Positions 22,801 to 37,000 of a stretch of 64,000 nt of DNA are shown piece by piece. Within the stretch, counting starts at the first letter, position 1. Every line of letters starts with the position of its first letter. This DNA is from Lytechinus pictus (Eukaryota > Echinodermata > Echinoidea > Temnopleuroida > Toxopneustidae): assembly GCF_037042905.1 (NCBI RefSeq), contig NC_087257.1, forward strand, positions 28,790,001-28,854,000, in the 5' to 3' direction. The position numbers were made by a program, and so were the translations under genes. The notes beneath the pieces were generated by a model. That model saw only the letters and a program-made list of their open reading frames with translations. It was not told where the DNA came from and did no database searches.

Positions 22801-24973
22801 ATTACATGTAATGTAGCTTACGAGATGTGAACATTTCAATAGGTCTAGGAAACAAAATATGATTTGTAATCCTCACATAAACACAAGCTTTTGGTAACTT
22901 AGAGGGGTAAGTTATAAAATTGTGTTTGACACACAAAGCTTATACAACAACGCAACAATTTTTTCAACAAATCGGCTCCACGCAGTAAAGACATGTATTT
23001 GATTTTTCATCCTACACTCAGTGGTAAGTTTTGTGTAAACTGGTCCCAATGACAAGAAAATTACAAAACAAAATAACCTGATAAGGCATTCCAAAAGCAG
23101 CACTTTTCATTTCAGACTCATGAAAATATGACGTCTAATGATAACAGACTATGCATGGGAGTAAACAGGGAATACATGTTCTTGTCAAACCATGTAAAAT
23201 TCCTGAAATTAACCTTCAAAATTCTTGACCCAGACAGGTTTACATTTAATGAGTCAATTTTATTCAAACGTTCACCAACTTCCTTTTCTGATATTTTCTC
23301 TTTTCATTTCAACCAACTTTCCACTTGGATTAGATTCCCCTTTTTCAATTTAACCAGGGCTCCCAAACACATTTTTTTCCCATCAATTGCTAAAATAGCA
23401 ATGGCCAATCAAGATCATTGTTGGATAACCAGGAACCAATCAGAATTGCTCATTCATATTTAAAATCCATAGCAAACCTCTGTGTTACAGGTCCAGAGCT
23501 GTGTATAAAAGCCTTTGAGTGTGTCCACAATAATCATGGCATCTTAGGAATGTAGAACTAACTTTGCTTTCTTGTATTTTCAGTTTTAATCTCCTTCAAA
23601 AGAAAGCATTTTGTTAAGTTTAAACCAAAGATTATTAAACTCTTTGCATTTACTTGGAAGACAAAATAGAAATTAAGCAGCAAATCTTTTTTGAGTGACA
23701 TTCTATTTTAGTGCAGAAACAATATTTGAACCTTGTCAAGACCTAATAATTTGTACACGGATTGGTTTAATGAGGGTGTCTTTTTCAGAAAAAAAATAGC
23801 CCTTTTATATTCCTGATAATTAAGTAGCTTTATAGCTGAAGAAAAGGATAGTCAGTGGTTTTACATCATCTTCCCTATTCATGGTTGTGGGGGTGGGGAT
23901 TGCACTGATATTTATGGTAGGAGAAGAAGGGTTGAGATGTTGAGTATTCCTGCCGAGAAGTGCAACCCTATTAATAGCCTGGAATATTCTTGGTAAGGGT
24001 GTTAGGACTTGGGAGCTATCTATTCCCCTTCATTTTACAAATTTTATACCTCCATTCTTTAGTTTATATCTATCAGATTTCATTATTGTTAGATCCTATA
24101 CATTGCATTAGAATGTTCCAGTATTCTATACATGGGTGGCTTTGCAAATATATCAACCATCAGGCTTACATGTATATCAAAATGGCATCTGTATGCATTT
24201 TCCAAAGTGTTATACAGTATGCCTAAAATAGTGGATTCCCATGAATACACCACTTCAATAGCATGAACAGGAGGTTTGAGTTTGAAGTCAATCTTTAAGA
24301 ACAACTCATCACATTGGTTAGATCATGCTAGGGCGGTGCCCAATACTGACTAATCTACCAATGAGATTATTTGTTAAATATCACATGTGCATTGGGACTC
24401 ATGCAAGATGACTTTGAGTCACATTGAACCCTTCATGAAAAATCTCCTAGGACTCGTTCCCTTCGGTCTCAATTACTGATTTGCTGGGAGTTTGGAACCA
24501 GTGGGCCTACAATGAAGCCGTATACTATCCGAGAATGTCGCAGAATAAGTGAACAACGTTACATTCACCGCATCACCTGCATAGCATTCGGTTCTTCTTG
24601 GATTCTTCTTTTAAGACACATCATCGGAATATTGCAAGATAAATAATTGAACTTCTTCTGAGTATTAGAAAGATTCAAATATAGTAGTAGTATATGCTCT
24701 TGCTGACTTGACGCACCTCCAATGTATATATACATGAAGACTATAAAATATTCTTGTCATAAGTTTCTTTTTGGCTGTCTTCCACCAGAAAGGCCTACAG
24801 CAGGCATAAATTCTCCAAATGGACCCTTGCCAAGTGCTTCCTTCATGTTTTTTTTTACCAGCTTAGGTGGTACTGCATTGTTAGGATGGTTGGGCAAGGC
24901 AAGGACTGGTCCTTTCTGTCAATGGAGAGCCAGTGCATCAATATCCCTAAGCTACAGAAAAAAAGTGAAGATC
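19816..24973 (-). other. Probable 3' UTR / downstream region of the WIP gene
   Basis: About 5 kb of AT-rich sequence following the WIP stop codon (minus strand), without a recognisable gene. It contains one MITE (21603-21873). Several TTTATT words (AATAAA on the minus strand) occur, for example 19929-19934, but the actual poly(A) site cannot be decided from sequence alone. Confidence 0.4.
21603..21873. mobile_element. ~270-bp MITE (ends GTCTTACAAAGAGTTATGATT), copy 1
   Basis: Inverted-repeat ends: GGCCTCGTCTTACAAAGAGT and its near complement ATTCTTTGTAAGACAGGG. The inner arms AACTATGGAAAGCCAGC and GATGGATTTCCATATA also pair partly. Related copies at 30124-30398 and 30411-30683. Confidence 0.8.
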
Positions 24974-25014
24974 CTATTGTCTTGGGGGTGCTGGGGGTTG
25001 CCCTCTCTTTGTAC
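24974..25014 (-). CDS. WIPF1: WIP terminal coding exon
   Basis: Minus-strand acceptor TTAAATTAG|GTACAAAG. The reading, completing a phase-1 codon, gives S-TKRGQPPAPPRQ and TAG at 24976-24974. It resembles the basic, proline-rich end of vertebrate WIP (RERGAPPLPPIPR), which supports this very short exon. Confidence 0.85.
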
Positions 25015-28000
25015 CTAATTTAAGAGATAGGAAAGAAAAGAAAATAGGCTCTTAAAATTAACAAATAAAAATAAAATGGATATTTATTTATTGATATCAA
25101 AGCAACAAACAAAAGCAAAGACAGATGCCATACTTCAAACCAAAACCAAAATGCAATTAGATTATAGTTGATGATTGATAGGTTAATGTATATATATGGG
25201 CAATCACACATCGACAGTTTAGATGGCGATTCAATGCAGTTTTTCCTCGACGTTGGATGCCATCAGAAATTGTGGAGTTTGGCCAATATGTATTCAATAG
25301 ATGACCACAAGGCTTGCATTGCTTTGTTAGGCAAGCACAATTCAAAAGATATCTGGAAATGTTGTTACCAACTGAAAGTGAATTGACCAAACTCTATAAA
25401 AAAAGAGCTGCATCTAACTTCAGGGCAAACCGCCATAAAACGGGCAATCGCCCCTTTAAGGGATGTGGAAACCCACTTTCAATACCTCGTCAGTTTGAGG
25501 ACTCTTCTTGTCAGTGCAGGAACACCCTTGGCAAAACATTTTCGCGCACCCCATCAGTGCAGAAACGCCTTTACACAATGCAATTTCATAATATACATGC
25601 TGCTAAGGGCGTTTTGCACCCATGCAATGCACTAAAGTGTGATGTTAAGGGCGTTCTTGCACCAACACGATGAACTGATGGATGTTCACCCTAATACCAT
25701 GTTGGTTCAATCAAAAGCGGTAAGAAGAATGGAAAGTATTAATCAACTCATCAAAGAATAAAGGATTTTCAATTTCCCAAACCATAACTGATAATAAAAT
25801 ATATTTCTGCTTTTTTTTTTAAACTCAACTTGACTTTAATAAGGGTGAGCTTTCATTTTAATTCTCTCAATTATCCAAGAGATAAATTGTGGTTTCTAAC
25901 TGGGTCCTAACATGCTCATTGCAATCGGTTACATCGTAATTGCAATAAATGGAGAAAAAAACTTCAAAAATAATGCAAATAATATTGGTGTATTTCTTGT
26001 TTCAATGTATTCATGGCTTTCATGCATACATGCAAGATACTTTAGCATACATGTTTCTTGGCTAGAAAATGGGAGGAAAAGAACAGATAGTACACTGAAT
26101 CTTCTAAACATGCATGGAAAATTCAGTATACATGCCCACTCTATAAACTTAAATGCTCTGTGGGTAGAAATCTTTTGCTGCAATATCAGACGCAAAAAAA
26201 ATGGCACATTTGCAATTGGTTTATTGTTGGTCATATCACCAGACTACTAAATGATGGATGTTTATAATAAGCAACTAAAGGACTGGCTGCTTTAAGTCCT
26301 TTCCGAGGGACCTTCATGTACCTGGTCATCATTATTGACATTAGTAAAGGGCACCTGGCACCAGCATTAGTTATTGAAAATACATGTATCAAACAAGGTC
26401 ACAGTGTTTCAACACCACTGCTTACAAATTACAGGTAGCTCAATCTTTCAAGTTTGCAGAGTTTAAAATGGATGAGGGTTCATATGGCTGCATTTCGAAA
26501 TATCTCTTTTGAGTCATGCAAAATTTGCCCATTAAAGCATTTTCTTTTTCCCTTGTTTAACTGAAATTAAATCACACCACATCAGGTGAATCATGCAAAT
26601 GAAAGTGTGCAGTTGAGGGGGGGAGGGGGGGTAGGGGGGGGCAGGCAGGGAGAGGCAGTCAGAAATTAAACATCATTCCAAATTCTGTTGCAGCTGCACT
26701 CACCGTTGGAATGTGCATTCGCTTGATCAGATGTAAAGTACATAGCGGAGTCTGATAGCGAAAGGGGCGGGGTGCAAAGAGGGTGCAAGAGAGAAGTACG
26801 ATCAAATCATATCAGGGAATTTTCAGTTTTACATGTAGATGTCGACATAGTGGACCATGGCAATACCGATACCATTGATAAAATTTACATTTACACTTTG
26901 TTATTCAAATGAGGAAGGACAACGTGACACTTCATTTGTAGTCCACAATGTTTTTGTTCTGAACTCATTTGGCAGGGAATGGGAACAGTTAAGAAATTAC
27001 AGCAACAATGAGAAAAAGATAAAAAGCATTCAATATCCATGACTTGAGAATAACAGTGCCCCAACAAACCGCTATGAAGAGTACTTTAAGTAAATTGTTT
27101 ATGGCAAGCATGGTCGTGAATTGTCAAAGCCAACTTGAACATTCAACATTTTTGTTCAAACCAAGTTACATGTACATAAGAATCAATAATATCAATACCT
27201 TTATAATAATAATTAAAAATATTAATAATTATAATAAATAATAATGATAATAATGATAATAACAATAATAATAACAATAATAAATGATAACAATAATGAT
27301 AAAAATAATAAAACAGTATAAATTTAAAATGATCATTAAACAAAACAAAATAAAATGTTTATGTAAAAGCGTTCAATGTTTCAAATGGTGCAATGAGATT
27401 GAATATATACAAGGTAAAGTGGCCAAGAGATAAAAAGGGAAGGATCTGGCCACATGAAGATTTGGACATATCCTGCCAATCTGAACATGAGCAACCTGTA
27501 AAGAACCTTTAGAATAATATTTTTTTCAAAAAAAAAATGTGGAGAACATTATATTTGAGCTATAATCTTTGTATTACGCGTACTTGCTTTTTACCTTATA
27601 CATGTATTCTGCATTTTTTTCTTTTATACATAAAGTCATCATGCTTTTGCTTCGATAACTTTTGTTACTGTATATGAAAACTTTTGTTTTCTGAAAGGTC
27701 AATATCAAACAATAGAAAATGAAATCAACCCAAATCAAGAAACAGAGTAAGCTATAAAATATTAATCATTTCACCACATTCCAGTCAAGGCTTTCACTAA
27801 TTCTTGATATTGATTGCAAAATGCCTTTCGTTTTCCCTTCTTTCTCTTTGTGCTTAAGAATTTGATATTTGTAACTCACATCACCAGTATTTCTGTTTTT
27901 TCTACCAAGTGGGTAAGATCATACCTGTATGTCAAATAGTCAGTGCAGAGACCAATTACATGTAATTCACTTTTTTTATAAATAATTATCAATTGAAATA

Positions 28001-31000
28001 ACATGTTTTGGAAAGGAACAATAAATTTCAACATTGTATGATTTACTGAAAGGAAAAGTCAAGCTAAAAAAAGGTCCAATTTACACTGTACAAAAGAGAG
28101 TGTTTAGCAAAGGATTGTAAACTTATGGTTAAGTACTTAATGAAAATACCATATTGAGCATTCTTTAGAGTGGATACGAGCACTTTAATAGATTTCATAT
28201 TCCATTTAAAAAAATCAATATTATTTAAAATCTAGCCAATAACATCAGCACTCTTTGCAAAAACTGAGATAGAGAGATTCATTCTTGAATCTTGCTACTA
28301 ATTTGAGTTTCTTGTGAAATTAATACACTTTATGAAAAATTGTTTAAAATATCTTGCAGGAATAGAGTTACGGTACTGAAGAAATCAAATTCAGATTTTC
28401 ATAAAATACACTGAAAGGAAAACAAGCAGAGAAAGAAGTTTGTTTCATAATTTTTTGACGTTCTATTAATATACAGGTCTGATTTTAATCAATAACAATA
28501 AATTAGATCAATGTATATAGAAAGTGATTTTATTCAAAACCAAATGTGTGCTCTTTAATAGTGGTCACACAATTTCCTTGCTGCATACACACTAGAATAA
28601 TGTGATGTCAAAAAACCTTTGTAGAAAATGAATGGTATACAAATTGCTTTTGAAGCCAGACTGTTTCCTTGTTAAGGAGTGGAATTACCCAAGGCATGAA
28701 TTTAAACATACTATTGAATCAATTGAACATAAAAACCTATACAATTCAACCAACAAATGTATATGTTGTCTCACATTTACTACAGGGGTAGCACCAGTGC
28801 ATTTCATATGGGGGGGGGGGGACTTTTATTTTCAAATCAGTAAAAAAAACTCAGGTACTAATAATATTGCATTATACATGTATAACCCGATCCTCTCCCG
28901 TCTCTCTTCGCCATTCCTTTTCTTCTTCATTTCTTTGTACCCCCCCCCCTCTTCTTATACCACTATTTGAAAATCAATTCCCCCAATAATACTGCCCTAG
29001 TTTGCTAAAATTCATGATACCTTTATTAGGCCAAACATCGATGACACATTTGTGAACTGTATTCTGTCATCCCATCACAAAAGGAAGCAACTCTGCTTAT
29101 TTTATTTCTTCAATATTAACCTTTTTTTCTTGATTTGGAATATTGCCTGTTTGCTCTACATACATAAAAGGCATTGGAGTCCCACAGTCACCAATTTCTG
29201 AAATGAAGTTGTTTCAAAATCAAGTAACTCTATATATTTCCACATAAAATGACAAATTTTCCTCATTTATTAAGAATCTCATTCCACGGAGTTGCTTCCT
29301 TTTGTCATTGGACGGCACTATTATGATAACAAAGGAACACAAATAATCCCAGTGAATGGGGAAAGGAGGAAGTGAAAACAGCAAAGTGTCTAGAAGTTGA
29401 GACGTTGCATTATAAGACATACATGAATATATATTAATAGAGTCTGGTCTTATAGTACAATAATATGATCTTTGGTCATGTGTAAATGAAATCATAAAGG
29501 AGGGGGGGGGGTTCTGTGAATACATTACAAGTTTGAAGAAAAAAAAATGTGGTGAATACATTAACATATGTATGTACATGTATTGTATCCAATAATAGTG
29601 AGATAAAGATATAATGGTGTATCATATACACTGGAAATGTTAATTGAATAGAAAAGTATTCATAAGTATTCATTGAATGGTGTATAATATAAATCAAGCC
29701 TTATTGCCCACTCCCCATTAAAAATTGAAATTGAAAAAAAAAATTAAATCTTAAAAATCATTAAAAGTACTCTAAATGAATTTGGATTCAAAGTTGTAGT
29801 TGAATGTACATGTATGGCATATATATTAAAAATGCTTTGACATTTTCAATGTTCTGATACAGCCCAAGTTGCCGAACAAAAACGTAGAATTACAGTTCAT
29901 GAACACACATTGCACATAATTATTTGAAGATGATTTTCTAGATGCCCACATGAACTCCTTTCATTATAATTTGTGCTATTCTTAAGCATTTCATGGCTCC
30001 ACAACTACTTTCATCCCAGCGGATGAGACAGCAAAAAAGACTCCTGAAATAACAACTTTTTGCTGCCTCATAACCAATTGGATTTGCTCAGAAACAAGTC
30101 AGAAGGTGGCTGCATGTCATACCTGGGCCCCGTCTTACAAAGAGTTATGAATGATCCAATCAACCACAACTATGGAAAGCCAGCAATGTCAACATATAAA
30201 ATACATGCTTCTTCAAAATATTTTCTAGTTATGAGGTATATTCATACACTGTTTTCTTGACAATTCAGTATGCTTCTCTTTGTTTTCAAAAGAAATTGTG
30301 CAAATTACCTAAAGAAAAAAATTATGACATTGATGGATTTCCATATATATTTCAGATTGATCAGATAAATCGTAACTCTTTGTAAGACGGGGCCCAGGGC
30401 GTCATCTAACACTGGGCCCCGTCTTACAAAGAGTTACGATTTATTCGATCAACCTCAACTGTATGGAAATCCATCAATGTCACAATTTTTTTACAGAAAA
30501 TTAGCGCAATATCCTTCGTAAGCAAAGAGAAGCACACTGAATTTTCACAAAAAAACATGAATGTATGAATATACAGCATATCAAGAAATATTTGGAACAT
30601 GCATTTTAGATGTTGATGCTGTTGGCCATCCATAGTTGTGGTTGATCGGATCAATTGCAATTCTATGTAAGACGAGGCCCAGGCCTCCAGACTCCTCCTT
30701 TAGTTCGTGTGTTCAGCCTCTGTCTCTCAATGACAACATTCATGATTGACTTGGATACTTACTTTGTCTATTTGGTTGTTTGCTTGGATATGTCTTTTGT
30801 GTCTTCTTGAAAGATGGTGGATTAGGGAAGCGTGAGGATGACTTAAAATTGAACCGACCTTCAAAATCATCTGAGAGAGAGAGAGGGGGGGGGGGAGAGA
30901 AAAAATGGAAATAAATAAAATGTCCATCTGATTATTTGGTATACAATTCAGCTTTTTTGTAATGGTGGAAATACAACAAATTCATATAGCATGCAAGAAT

Positions 31001-34000
31001 TGAATAATATTGGTCCATTGAAATAAAACAACTAAAAAATATTGAACGCAGCTCAAAATATAAAAAGCATTCCATAAAATAGTTTTACTCTTGGAATTGC
31101 AATTCTTCCTAAAAATAAAATACCATACTTATTTAAAAAATCATTTGCCATGTATAGAAGAAAGCAAAATAAACCTTGATAAAATGAACATGTGGACACT
31201 TCATACTGTGGGCTCCAGTGTACCACTGAGGTCTTATTAATTATGAACTGGTGCTTCACAAGTGGTTCCATGACAATTGCTCTGCTCTAAATTCCACACA
31301 CCAATCAAATGACCAACTTCAACCCTGGGCTTAACACTATACCCTACCCTTAACCATTAAACATAGAACCCTATGGCAACCCTCACCCAAATCCTACATC
31401 TTAGACAAAATTAAGCCTGGAGCAATTGTCGCAGGAGCAAATGTCGTGTCACTACACAACCAATCCCATTTTAGAAGCATTTTAAAGAACAAAGAATTGT
31501 TATCTGCCAGGTATCCACCTCACCTGGGTATAGTGTGGCAATTACCAAAAACAATTTAGTTATTTCTACAAAATTTGAACCCGCACCTTGGGAACAAACT
31601 ACAGAACCTAAGATTTTTTTTCCTAATAATTATCTGCCCATTTGAATTAATATTGTTTCGGTGTTGGGTACGCTATTAAACAATGTATGCAATCTTCACA
31701 GTTCGGTATTTAATATATCTGAATATTGAAACACCTGTATATTTGACCTTGGGTGGGAACAGTCAAACGACTATTAATTAATACTTGGATACCACTTTGT
31801 TTGCTACCATTCGTATACACTGACGGTACATGTACACGTATATACAATAGAAATTAATATTCACAGTGCTGCATTGTTTTCTTTTAATTTTGCATATGTG
31901 ATTGACAATACAGACCTTTTATATGCAATAATATTGCATATTTGGTCCGTTATCATATCCATGTACATGTAGATGCACGGAAATACCTCCTTGCTTCTAC
32001 AGTACAGTTTAAAAAACGTTTATTAAAACACATTGCTTGGAAACTTCTCTTGATAATTCCCTTAATTTTTAAATTCAATAACATGCATGACTAACAAAAT
32101 AAAAACACACATTTGAAATAAGCAATAATCAATAAACCATGAGTTAGTAATTAGTATAGATTAGAAATATTTTTATTCTGAATATTAAGATCATAGCTGT
32201 AAAAATGTACAACCTTTGCAGTTTGAGATCCTTGAACTATTGATAATCAATGCTAAATATTCAAAAAATATTGACGCAATCACAAAAAGAAACAGAAGAG
32301 ATTTATTCAAAGGATAACACTGTATTGAGGAGAGAAAAAAAAACTATTGTTGTGATGCACAATGTTACCTAATTCCTGTAATTCAAACAGAAAATTTCAT
32401 TTGAACTCAATGAAAATACATGGGGACTCTTCTCATTTGTTATAAATTTCTAATTTATCGGGGGGGGGGGGGGGGAGGGGTCATCCGTGATATCTGGCAC
32501 CCTTCTCAATGAGTTGACTAGATTAATACACCAGCCTGATACATGTACACAGTATTTCTGGCACTTTCACAAAAAAGGGATTACAAATGATCACAATGGA
32601 CGGTGATAACCAATGTAAAAAGGGGTAGTAGGAAACTGATATAGACGAAATGACTCATTTATTCCATTGTTCATGTACATGTACTTATTAAGTATTTCCT
32701 CGAGGTGTTAATGCACATTGGCAAAAGTCCTGCATCTGACTTTATGTGAATGTGGCAATAATGACTACATTAATGCCACATATATCACTTCAATTGAACT
32801 GAGGTAGCCTCAATAGGGAAAAAATCTGAGTATTATGTTGTAAGAGTACTTGCCATAAAATGTATTTATAGGCCTGTAACAGAATTGGATTATAACCCTT
32901 TCCTACCCCCCCCCCCCTCCCACAATTTGAGTGACTGGGGAAACGTAAAGCAGCTACATATACAAATAAAAGTTGCATCAAACTTGCTTTTTTTTTAGTA
33001 CTGTGTACTGCCTAAACTGCCTGGCCTGTATTCTTAAGTCAGGTTTAACTTATACCATGGTCTAACTCTGTGCTAAAATTATGGGAAGCCAAAAGTGTCA
33101 GAATTCTTATTCAGTTGTATGTTTCTTATGTTTTCTGTGCTCTTTCCCGATTCATCGATGGTGAAGAAAATCATCTTTTTATACTTTCTAGACAATTATG
33201 AATGATTTGAGAGCCAAATGAGCTGAAATATGGTATTTCTACTGTTAGTTATTTATGTAACAATTGGCTATCCATACTTAAACCACAACTTTAAACTTGA
33301 GTTTAAGTTAAACCCGACTACAGAATAAGGGCCTCTGTGTTATAGTTGTTTTCTTTAATTTTCAGAAGGGAATATCTTGTGTTTTAAATAATCATACCAA
33401 TTTTAGTAATATTTTTCTTAATAGCATTTGGCAAAGTAATAGTAATAAAATTAGTTTATGATACCATGTGAGGCTGCCTAACACAGCAAACGCATCTGGC
33501 ATCAGGCTACAGGATTTTTCCTGACAAAGTTAAAGCCTTCAAAGGGTTCAAATGGATCTAATGTATGGCAAACCCCTTCCACTGTAAGGCTAACCAGTAC
33601 ACTGCAAACAATTGCATTTTTTTTAATGGGAAAATAGTTTGGGCAAGGTAGTCAGAATTTTGCTAAAGATAAAATAAGTTCATACTGATCGAGTATTTTA
33701 GCCAGGTAAGCCAGTCAATGAAAGTAAATTAGGTCGGTGCCAAAAGTAAACAACAGGATATACAAGAAAATTTTAGTCTTTCAAATATTTCACTTTGTAA
33801 AAATCATTTGACTTTTTGACCTAATTTCTACACTTGTGAGGAAAAAGAAACAAAAAAACATTGCAAAATACACTCGCATGTACAGGTGCCTGTAAAATCA
33901 AAATGATTTGGGGGAAACCCTTTTTTTTTTCTTTTTCAAATCATGCTTTGCATAATTCTACTTCCCGAGGGTGTTTACAGTACATACATGTACTCTCCAC

Positions 34001-37000
34001 TCATTACACAATGGTATTCTTTTGGGTTACCATTATTCATCCAAGTCTTGTGAGTCTAAAGTTCATAATATGCAAACATTTCAAAGTTTAACATATTTTG
34101 CAATGGCCTTGGCTATAAACAGAGACTACTTCCACTCTAAATTCCAAGGATTTAAAATAAATCCAAATCAGATGCGGATAGTGACCAGCCAAATGTTGGA
34201 TTTATTCTAAATCTTTAGGATTAACTTTCAAATCTCAAAAGATTTATATTCAAATCGACAAGGATTGTAGTAAACTAAATCTAATATTCAGCTGGTCACT
34301 ATATTCACAGCCGATCTAGATTTTAAATCCTTGGAAATTGGAGTGTATGCCTCCGCTTATTAAATTAAATGATAATTTTTTTTCTATATTGAAAATTTTT
34401 TATTTCAATAATTATGTAGATGTTATACTTCAAATATTCATGACTGCATTATGTATTTCATAGGCGCTAAAATCAACATCAGTGATAATCTGGTGTACAT
34501 ATCACTACCCACAAAAAAGGATACCCAGTCATTCCTAAAGTTGCATCTTACAAATAGTTTTATAAAACACCTAGCCGTACGATGAACCTACCTGAGCTGC
34601 TGGCGGAAGATGCCTGCGCAACACCGTACATATTGCCATACCCATTGTACCCGTTGAAACCCCATCGTCGATTCCCACTTGTCATGGTGCCCAACTCTGT
34701 ACAACCTTGTCAAGACCAGAGGATTCAGTCACTGCTCCAAACCAAAAACAAACCCCTCCACTTCAATATTAATCCACTAATTCCAGAATATCATGGGGAC
34801 TTCAGAAAGCAAAGCCCGAACTCTTTTTCACGGTGCGATGCAGAGGATCAGAAATTTTCCTTGTGAGATACCTTGACATGCAAGGAGCAATCACTATGAG
34901 AGGTTACGAAACGGTCTTCTGCAGTGCCGTCTGATGCTGTAGTGTAGGATCATTAGTGTTTCCTAGAACGTACAGTACATGTCCAATCAACCCAGGCTGA
35001 CCTAACAGGAAGTGCAAGGGGGACAGCATGACGTGTAGCTGGGGGCGACTCAACCGACCCACGCAAGGATTGGATGGGAGTTTGTGCCAGCTGACATCGA
35101 CGTTCAGAGCTGACAGCTGCTAATTAGACGGCGTTAGGCTTGTCACACAACAAGTGTCTCAATTCAGATACAATGCATTTGCCGCGATACCCGATGGCAC
35201 AGAGTCACAATACAAGCAAACCTGTATGGATGCACGCTCCCCAAGGTGAATTGTTTTCTTGGGTGCCTTGTATGAGGAAAGCCCACTAATTAGTGCAAAT
35301 AAACGATGCCATGTGTTGGCTGTTTAAGGTCAAGTACAGAGGGATCGCTCTGAACAAAAGTGTGAAAGCGTAGTAACTGACACTGTTCATCTACATGTCC
35401 ATCAAAAATTGGCCAGTCATCAATAATTGTATCATTTTTCAAACTGAAAAAAAAAAAAGTTATTTCTGCTAATTTGGCCTTCTGTATTATAAAGTCAAAT
35501 AATCGCGTAAAACGTCATAGCAGTTTCCAAGACCAGTAGCCTGTTCCAATACAACAATGGTATTACACTTTAATACTATCATAGCTACAATAGAATCCTA
35601 GATTGTGATTGGCTGCGGATCCCTGATACCATGGGACGTTGCTATGATAGCAATTAGCAAAGTTACCACACTTGTAACTCTTTTTCAGCAAAGCATCGTT
35701 ATTCAAACTCGAGTTTTACCCAATCCTAAGTATCAATTTGGTAAAAATGAAAAAGTGGCCCAAATCAACTAAAACTCAAGTACATTTTAAGCCAATAATT
35801 GGGTTGTTCCAGAATTAACAACCAAACTTGGGAGTGGACATTTTGATGAGTCTGAGAATGGATTTTATCCTTCTAATGAGCACTTTTCTCATCAAAAGCT
35901 ATATTTTCAATTAAAGTCAAAGGTACCGTATTAAACTCAAACTATATTCATAAATGTGACTTATGTGACAAATATTTAAATGGGAATAGTATTAGTGATA
36001 GTTCCAAAAAAAAGTTTGTACTTTGCAAATAACCCAAAAGTTTGCAACTGAGTCCCTGAGCATAAGTGAAGTACCCCCTCTTTAGCCAGAGTCACTATAG
36101 TCTATAAAGGGAAAGGTCATGCTTTTCATAAAGGAACACCACAAATACAATGCAAATACAAATCATTGAGAATAATAGAAGCATGGACCTATGAAGAGAT
36201 GGACGATTAACGCGAGCATTTCTTTGACCCAATGATAGTCACCGTCACCTGGTTATGCGCATCTTAATGAGAACATACAGGTGTTGTAACAATAGCAATT
36301 ACCATGACTACCAAGGGTATCTGATCACTCAAAGACGGAACAGTTTCCCGGTCTTGACTTTTGTTGGCTGATCCCCTGTTTCAGTATGTGCCTTTCAGTC
36401 AATTTGCTTCATATATGGATCAGCAAACTTGAGAAGCAGACGATTTTTATGATATAAAATATGATATTATTCGATCCGCTAACTACCGCTCACACATAAG
36501 GACCTCAATAACATTGAAAGATACACGATCTACACATGTTATGTGCCACGTATATCTGGAATATTATGGAGAAACTTGGGAAAATTGAATTTTAAATGGT
36601 AAACAATCAATCACAATATTGCCTCTATATCAAAATATGCAGACATTTCCCCAAATAAAACACATGGAACTAAGATTAACAAAGGTAAACAAAAACTGCA
36701 CATCGATTATCCATTATTTCATTGATTTTCTATCAACTGCGCATATAATTTGTGAAATATAAATGTCCAATAACGAACTAATTCAGTCCCTTCTCACGGT
36801 GACGATCATAGGACCAAAGAAGACTAGTATGAAGAGAATGTTATTCAGATGACAATTACCGTCACCTGTTAGTGAATTCATTATCTAAGCGATGAATGTC
36901 CATCTCTTCATAGGTCCATGATAGAAGGGATTGCTGTTCAATAAATTGCATAAGAGCAAAACTTTCTTTATGAATTTACAATAATTTGTGTGCAGTGTAC

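Larger units (their letters stand above)
25015..30762 (-). other. WIP intron 4
   Basis: 5.7 kb, AT-rich. Contains (AAT)n-like tracts (27200-27330), G/C homopolymer runs (26617-26645, 28811-28820, 29502-29511) and two adjacent MITEs (30124-30683). No other exon was found. Confidence 0.7.
30871..34591 (-). other. WIP large intron, 3' part
   Basis: AT-rich with G runs (30886-30895, 32460-32475) and C runs (about 32907-32916), a SINE-like scrap near 31500-31610, and two MITEs (33028-33331, 34131-34348). No exon seen. Confidence 0.6.
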
